Below are positions 5,161 through 8,155 of a stretch of 8,155 nucleotides of DNA, piece by piece (position 1 is the stretch's first letter; each line of letters opens with the position of its first letter). A program made the translations under genes and the position numbers. This stretch comes from Campylobacteraceae bacterium (GTDB lineage: Bacteria; Campylobacterota; Campylobacteria; Campylobacterales; Sulfurovaceae), in NCBI GenBank assembly GCA_026982175.1, contig JALSHP010000374.1, positions 1 to 8,155 of the forward strand. The letters are read 5' to 3'. Under the pieces are notes generated by a model. That model saw only the letters and a list, made by a program, of their open reading frames with translations, was not told the origin of the DNA and ran no database searches.

Positions 5161-6062
5161 AAGACTTTTTTAGGATTTTTAATCCCTTTTCCTGTGTCTT
5201 TAATGGACAAAGTCTCTTTCTCTTGCTCGTACTTTATGAGAACTTCGCCCTTTGGCTTGTTGTATTTGGAGGCATTAACAATGATGTTGTCAACAATGCG
5301 TACAAAATCTTTTTTAAAAGTATGCAGTCTAATTTCACTATCTATTTCAATAACATACCTTAGATTAGGGTAGTTCTGCTCTACCATATGCACACGTTCT
5401 TCGATGAGCCTCACAAGATTAAAATGCTCTTTAGGGGAACGCTCAAACTGAAGATAATTTCGTAAATTCTCCTCTAACCATAAAATATTTTCAATACTTC
5501 GCTCAATTCTTTCTACTTTTTTATTGTTGCCTATCTCTCGTTGTAACAGAGATAAATTGAGACGCATCGTCGCAATGGGCGTGTTGAAGTCATGTAAAAT
5601 ATCTTTAATAAATTCACGCGTCAAAAGTAAAGCATTGCGTAAAGGGTGCAGAGCATAAAAAGAGAATAAAATGGACAAAATTAAAGTGACCAAAAAAGTA
5701 ACGACCGCTCTAACAATTAAATTTTCATGTAAATAATGTATCTCTTTATGATAAGCTTCTTGTGTAAAAGAGAGTTTGAGGTAAAAATCTGAAACCTTTT
5801 TTACAGGGTATAGACTGTAAACCTCTTGCTCATTTTTAAAAAGGCTGTAGGGGATATTCTCTTTTTTTGCTTTAAAATCTATGTTATAGTTTTCACAATC
5901 CAAAGAGTAACTACAAACGTGCATCTTGTAGAGTAGTTTTTCATCAAAACTTTGTAACTCTTTTTGATAGTCCAAATAAAACACCACCCCCAAAAGTGTG
6001 CCAATGGAGGTAAAAAAGAGAAAAAAGCTTTTGGAGAAGGCTTCTAATTCAACATGTTTCAA
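5001..6062 (-). CDS. Sensor histidine kinase, short form without HAMP
   Basis: This 353-residue inner-membrane kinase should autophosphorylate and pass phosphate to the regulator encoded just upstream. Membrane helices lie at about 10-30 and 115-137, enclosing an ~84-residue periplasmic sensor loop with two cysteines (50 and 56). No HAMP is present: only ~20 residues separate helix two from the H-box, HDFNTP, with His 157. The N-box is DNIIVNASKYN (258-268), the G1 box DTGKGI (289-294) and the G2 box GVGIGLHI (311-318). The dimerisation helix contains NLSLLQREIG (169-178). The start overlaps the regulator's end by 14 bases, so the pair is coupled. The signal is unknown; metal sensing is inferred from the neighbours. 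A decayed second copy of the 3' end is at 608-767. The divergent H-box (HDFNTP, not HELRTP) is seen in related short kinases. Confidence 0.93.
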   Translation of the reverse strand: MKHVELEAFSKSFFLFFTSIGTLLGVVFYLDYQKELQSFDEKLLYKMHVCSYSLDCENYNIDFKAKKENIPYSLFKNEQEVYSLYPVKKVSDFYLKLSFTQEAYHKEIHYLHENLIVRAVVTFLVTLILSILFSFYALHPLRNALLLTREFIKDILHDFNTPIATMRLNLSLLQREIGNNKKVERIERSIENILWLEENLRNYLQFERSPKEHFNLVRLIEERVHMVEQNYPNLRYVIEIDSEIRLHTFKKDFVRIVDNIIVNASKYNKPKGEVLIKYEQEKETLSIKDTGKGIKNPKKVFERFYKEHERGVGIGLHIVEKLSKILGLEVKLETVLGEGTTVFLKLSQEMLET

Positions 6063-6702
6063 CGCGATAACCTATTCCGTGAATGCTACGAATCTCTATG
6101 CCTGTTAAGAGTTTTAGCTTGTTTATGCTTACACGTAGAGCAGATATTGACTTAATAGAGCTGTACTCCATAATGCTTACGGGGTCTAAGGTTTTGTCTA
6201 ATTGGGTCATAAAAAGATGAAAAAGCTCTTGCTGTTTTTTACTCAAAAAGATAAGCTCTCCCTCTTTTGTTAAGGCTTTACTTTGGGGGTTATAGCGTAA
6301 GTTTTTATAACATATCTCTTGGTTTAATTTTTGAAACTTCGCTTCAATACGCAATAACAACTCTTCAGGAAAAAAAGGTTTTTTAATGTAATCTTCAGCC
6401 CCAATGCTAAAAGCTTTTTTCATGCTCTCCAAATCAATTAACGCAGAGATGAAAATGGTAGGTGTTAAATCCTCTGCCCCCCTAAGAGACTCTAGCAACT
6501 CCAAGCCATTTAATTCAGGAACATTAATGTCAAAAATATAGAGGTCAAAAGCATTGTTATAGGTAGCTTCAGATGCCATCTCACCATCTTGTACCCAAGT
6601 TACCTCATAGCCCTCATCTTCAAGCATCTCTTTGAGTGTTTCACCCAAATCCAACTCATCTTCCATCAATAAAATGCGTATCTTTTTACCAATAGTAGCC
6701 AA
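6049..6702 (-). CDS. OmpR/PhoB-type response regulator
   Basis: This 217-residue transcription regulator has a receiver domain (about 7-124) with acidic pocket Glu 14/Asp 15, phosphoacceptor Asp 58 (IFDINVPE), a switch Ser 86 and Lys 108 (KKP). A winged-helix DNA-binding domain follows (about 130-215), ending in the family's usual RVSINKLK...IRSIHGIGYRVE wing. Such proteins bind tandem half-sites 10-11 bp apart, matching the repeats before the DUF302 and Met/Cys genes. The start is a TTG at 6702: in that frame a TAA lies two codons upstream and the next ATG (codon 13) would cut into the first strand. AGGGG (6709-6713) lies 6 bases ahead. The gene overlaps the barrel gene by 17 bases and the kinase by 14, so all three are translationally coupled. 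The TTG may lower expression. Metal responsiveness is inferred. Confidence 0.93.
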   Translation of the reverse strand: MATIGKKIRILLMEDELDLGETLKEMLEDEGYEVTWVQDGEMASEATYNNAFDLYIFDINVPELNGLELLESLRGAEDLTPTIFISALIDLESMKKAFSIGAEDYIKKPFFPEELLLRIEAKFQKLNQEICYKNLRYNPQSKALTKEGELIFLSKKQQELFHLFMTQLDKTLDPVSIMEYSSIKSISALRVSINKLKLLTGIEIRSIHGIGYRVETC

Positions 6703-7465
6703 GACTTACCCCTATGTTTTCTCTTTTTCCACTGCTTACGAGTCCATAGCCATAATTGAGACTGCTAAACCAATGTTCATCAAAAGGATAATAAGCATAC
6801 AAAGAGAGTGTTTCCAAATCTTCCACCGTCTCAAAACTACTGTTGGAGCGATAATACCCTAAACTTGAATAGAAACCATTTTCCCATGCATACCCTACGC
6901 CCACATTGTAAGAAAATCTGTTTTGATAGTTAAAACTGTTCGTCGCATCAATGTCTCCAACTTGGTTGTAGCCCATACCCATAGTAAGCGACCAAGCATC
7001 AAATTTATAACGACCATAAAGTGAAGCTGTGTAGTCCATGTTATTGTCAACAACATCATAAGTAGGAAAAACAACGCCTCCACTTAAAGTCAGAAAAAAG
7101 TTATTGAGAGGATTAAAAAGATAATAGAGCGTTAAATAGGTATCATTTTGTCCACTATTTAAATCACTATCAAAATAAGAGCTTGACAACTGCATTGACC
7201 AATCGTTATGGTAATAGTCAATTTTCAAAGAAGATAGATTAAGTGTAGAAGTACCGTCATCCACATAACTTTGTCCGAGAATAAGGTCAAGATGTTTTTC
7301 ATCAGCCACTAATTTTTTAATGGTACAACCAGAGAGATCAACCAATTCGCTTAAAGGGGTATTGGCACATTTATCATTTTTATCAACAACACCATCCATG
7401 TCGCTGTCAACATAGGCGAAACTTAAAGAGCTTAAGAGCAAACAGAAGAGCAGAATTCGATGCAT
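6686..7465 (-). CDS. Outer-membrane beta-barrel protein with an N-terminal thrombospondin type 3-like Ca-binding motif
   Basis: This 259-residue protein has a signal peptide (1-17, cut after SFA). Next comes an Asp-rich segment, DSDMDGVVDKNDKC (20-33), then VDLSGC (42-47). This is the D-x-D-x-D-G loop and paired cysteines (33, 47) of thrombospondin type 3 repeats that often lead OmpA-like proteins. The rest is a run of alternating aromatic/polar strands, about a dozen by eye, typical of an outer-membrane barrel. It ends in GVSLGYYW; the final aromatic fits the barrel-assembly signal, although Phe is more usual. No OmpA peptidoglycan-binding domain is present. I do not recognise a specific family or substrate. 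The start abuts the stop of the His-rich gene with no gap, with GAGGG ahead of it, and the end overlaps the regulator by 17 bases. This suggests a role in sensing or metal passage for the same circuit. Confidence 0.82.
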   Translation of the reverse strand: MHRILLFCLLLSSLSFAYVDSDMDGVVDKNDKCANTPLSELVDLSGCTIKKLVADEKHLDLILGQSYVDDGTSTLNLSSLKIDYYHNDWSMQLSSSYFDSDLNSGQNDTYLTLYYLFNPLNNFFLTLSGGVVFPTYDVVDNNMDYTASLYGRYKFDAWSLTMGMGYNQVGDIDATNSFNYQNRFSYNVGVGYAWENGFYSSLGYYRSNSSFETVEDLETLSLYAYYPFDEHWFSSLNYGYGLVSSGKRENIGVSLGYYW

Positions 7466-7888
7466 CTATTTTCCCTCTGTATAATTTTCGGGCATATGAT
7501 TTTCTAAACGTTGTTCATCTAAGCGTTGATGTTGATGTAGCTCTTCTTCTACTCTATGATGTGTTGACATCTGTTCTTGAAGCTCATGGTGTTCTAAATT
7601 TCTTACCTCATCAAATTCATGATTCTCTTCTTGATTTCCTGAAATATTTTGAGAATTCTGAGCATCAGTATGTTTGGTTTGCTCATTCTTTGCATGAAGT
7701 TTCTCTTGCAATGAGGCAATGGTATGCATCCGTTCTTCATGATTCATCTCAATGAGTTGCTCTTTAATATGATTCATCAATGCTACCCTCTCTTTGGGTG
7801 TAGCATCTTCTAGTGCATGAATTTGTTCATTGATACTAGCAGAGAAAAGAAGGAGACTCATACAAGTTAATGAAAAAATAATTTTCAT
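7466..7888 (-). CDS. Secreted His-rich helical protein, possible metal sensor or chelator
   Basis: This 140-residue protein is of unknown family. Residues 1-17 are a signal peptide (hydrophobic 3-17, SAS near the cut). The mature part is rich in Glu, Gln and His: 14 His in all, including pairs at 100-101 and 110-111 and HxH at 118-120. Residues 28-67 (PKERVALMNHIKEQLIEMNH, then EERMHTIASLQEKL) look like two amphipathic helices. The overall style resembles small periplasmic helical metal- or stress-responsive proteins such as CpxP/ZraP/CnrX, but I see no LTxxQ motif and do not assign it there. It is the first gene of the unit with the barrel, regulator and kinase, and its TAG abuts the barrel's ATG. 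AAAGGA lies ahead of the ATG at 7888. A periplasmic partner of the kinase is inferred. Confidence 0.78.
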   Translation of the reverse strand: MKIIFSLTCMSLLLFSASINEQIHALEDATPKERVALMNHIKEQLIEMNHEERMHTIASLQEKLHAKNEQTKHTDAQNSQNISGNQEENHEFDEVRNLEHHELQEQMSTHHRVEEELHQHQRLDEQRLENHMPENYTEGK

Positions 7889-7932
7889 GGGAGTTTCCTT
7901 TTAATAGTTTTAAAATTGAGTATGCCATAAAT

Positions 7933-7941
7933 ATATTAGCA
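7933..7941 (-). promoter_or_regulatory. Candidate extended -10 promoter of the His-rich/barrel/regulator/kinase unit
   Basis: Read on the minus strand, 7941-7933 is TGCTAATAT, an extended -10 about 45 bases before the ATG at 7888. No good -35 is seen; that area is taken up by the dyad at 7939-7965. The CACAC tandem site found at the other two promoters is absent here, so this unit may not be autoregulated in the same way. Confidence 0.45.
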
Positions 7942-7965
7942 AAGTATTAATTTTAAATACTTTGC
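7939..7965 (-). terminator. Perfect 10-bp dyad between the beta-propeller gene and the His-rich gene: terminator or operator
   Basis: GCAAAGTATT (7939-7948) and AATACTTTGC (7956-7965) are perfect inverted repeats around 7 bases. The dyad lies 16 bases after the beta-propeller stop. On the minus strand it is preceded by an A run and followed by TAATATATTTAT, so it could end that transcript weakly. On the plus strand a T run (7967-7973) follows, giving a terminator shape there too. It also runs into the extended -10 at 7933-7941, so an operator role is a real alternative. Confidence 0.5.
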
Positions 7966-7981
7966 CATTTTTTTAAACTCT

Positions 7982-8155
7982 TTAATTATGTCCACTCTTA
8001 TTTTCTACAAATGAACCCATTGCCAATTCTCCTCCAATCTCTAAGCGTTCAACTACTTTTTTCGCTGTTAAATCAACCTTAACCAATGCACCCTCTTCTG
8101 TTAAGAACAAGTAAAAGTATCGCCCATCTTTAGAGAAGTGATATTTTGGATGCGA
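7982..8155 (-). CDS. C-terminal end of a beta-propeller protein (YVTN/cytochrome d1-like)
   Basis: Only the last 57 codons are in the window; the 5' part lies beyond the right edge. The visible part reads FSKDGRYFYLFLTEEGALVK (7-26), then VDLTAKKVVERLEIGG (27-42) and a polar tail to the TAA. This is one blade of a beta-propeller of the YVTN or cytochrome d1-like kind: 'DGR-Y' strand, 'G-LVKVDL' strand, 'KVVERLEIGG' turn. Such proteins are often periplasmic, but no signal peptide can be seen here. The full function cannot be judged. A dyad follows 16 bases downstream, so it is probably a separate transcript from the His-rich gene. Confidence 0.75.
   Translation of the reverse strand, partial: SHPKYHFSKDGRYFYLFLTEEGALVKVDLTAKKVVERLEIGGELAMGSFVENKSGHN

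Noticed and set aside
6895..7083. Minus-strand frame within the barrel gene
   Set aside because: It is an out-of-frame shadow of the barrel gene with no independent support.
7915..7970. Sigma-54 promoter suggested by TGGCAT and TGGCAA on the minus strand
   Set aside because: No GC at the required distance after GG in either case.

Overview
The window looks like chromosomal DNA of a low-GC Gram-negative bacterium. The most likely group is Campylobacterota (Sulfurospirillum/Arcobacter/Sulfurimonas-like), judged from AT richness, tightly packed short genes, AAGGA-type ribosome sites and the mix of protein families. The genus cannot be fixed from sequence alone. Every gene I can support is on the minus strand, so transcription runs right to left.

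From right to left: the 3' end of a beta-propeller protein (7982-8155), then a dyad and promoter region (7933-7965). Next is a tightly coupled four-gene unit: a secreted His-rich protein (7466-7888), an outer-membrane beta-barrel with a calcium-binding type motif (6686-7465), an OmpR-type response regulator with a TTG start (6049-6702), and a short histidine kinase without HAMP (5001-6062). A second unit follows behind its own promoter: a DUF302 protein (4547-4936), a periplasmic CxxCH haem-binding protein (4034-4543), a small membrane SHOCT protein (3834-4037) and a copper-type P1B ATPase with YHS and heavy-metal-binding N-terminal domains (1496-3805). Then comes a separately promoted secreted protein (890-1378) carrying three copies of a Met/Cys motif, M-x2-M-x2-M-x2-C. 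The left end holds a 160-bp decayed second copy of the kinase 3' end (608-767) and the 5' part of a NadM-like NMN adenylyltransferase (1-491).

The most notable observation is that the DUF302/haem/SHOCT/copA unit and the Met/Cys repeat gene share an almost identical promoter. Each has two CACAC half-sites 11 bp apart, within the pattern CACACNNNTTACACACAAA, followed by exactly 6 bases and then a -10 hexamer (TATACT or TAGAAT). That is the geometry expected of an OmpR/PhoB-type activator, and such a regulator is encoded just upstream. The simplest model is an envelope metal-stress circuit, probably for copper: a sensor module (His-rich protein, barrel, regulator, kinase) drives an export and buffering module (copA and its neighbours, plus the Met/Cys repeat protein). 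The metal, the phosphorelay target and the role of the repeat protein are inferences. The export module also lies between two same-direction copies of the kinase 3' end, which suggests how it arrived or could be lost.
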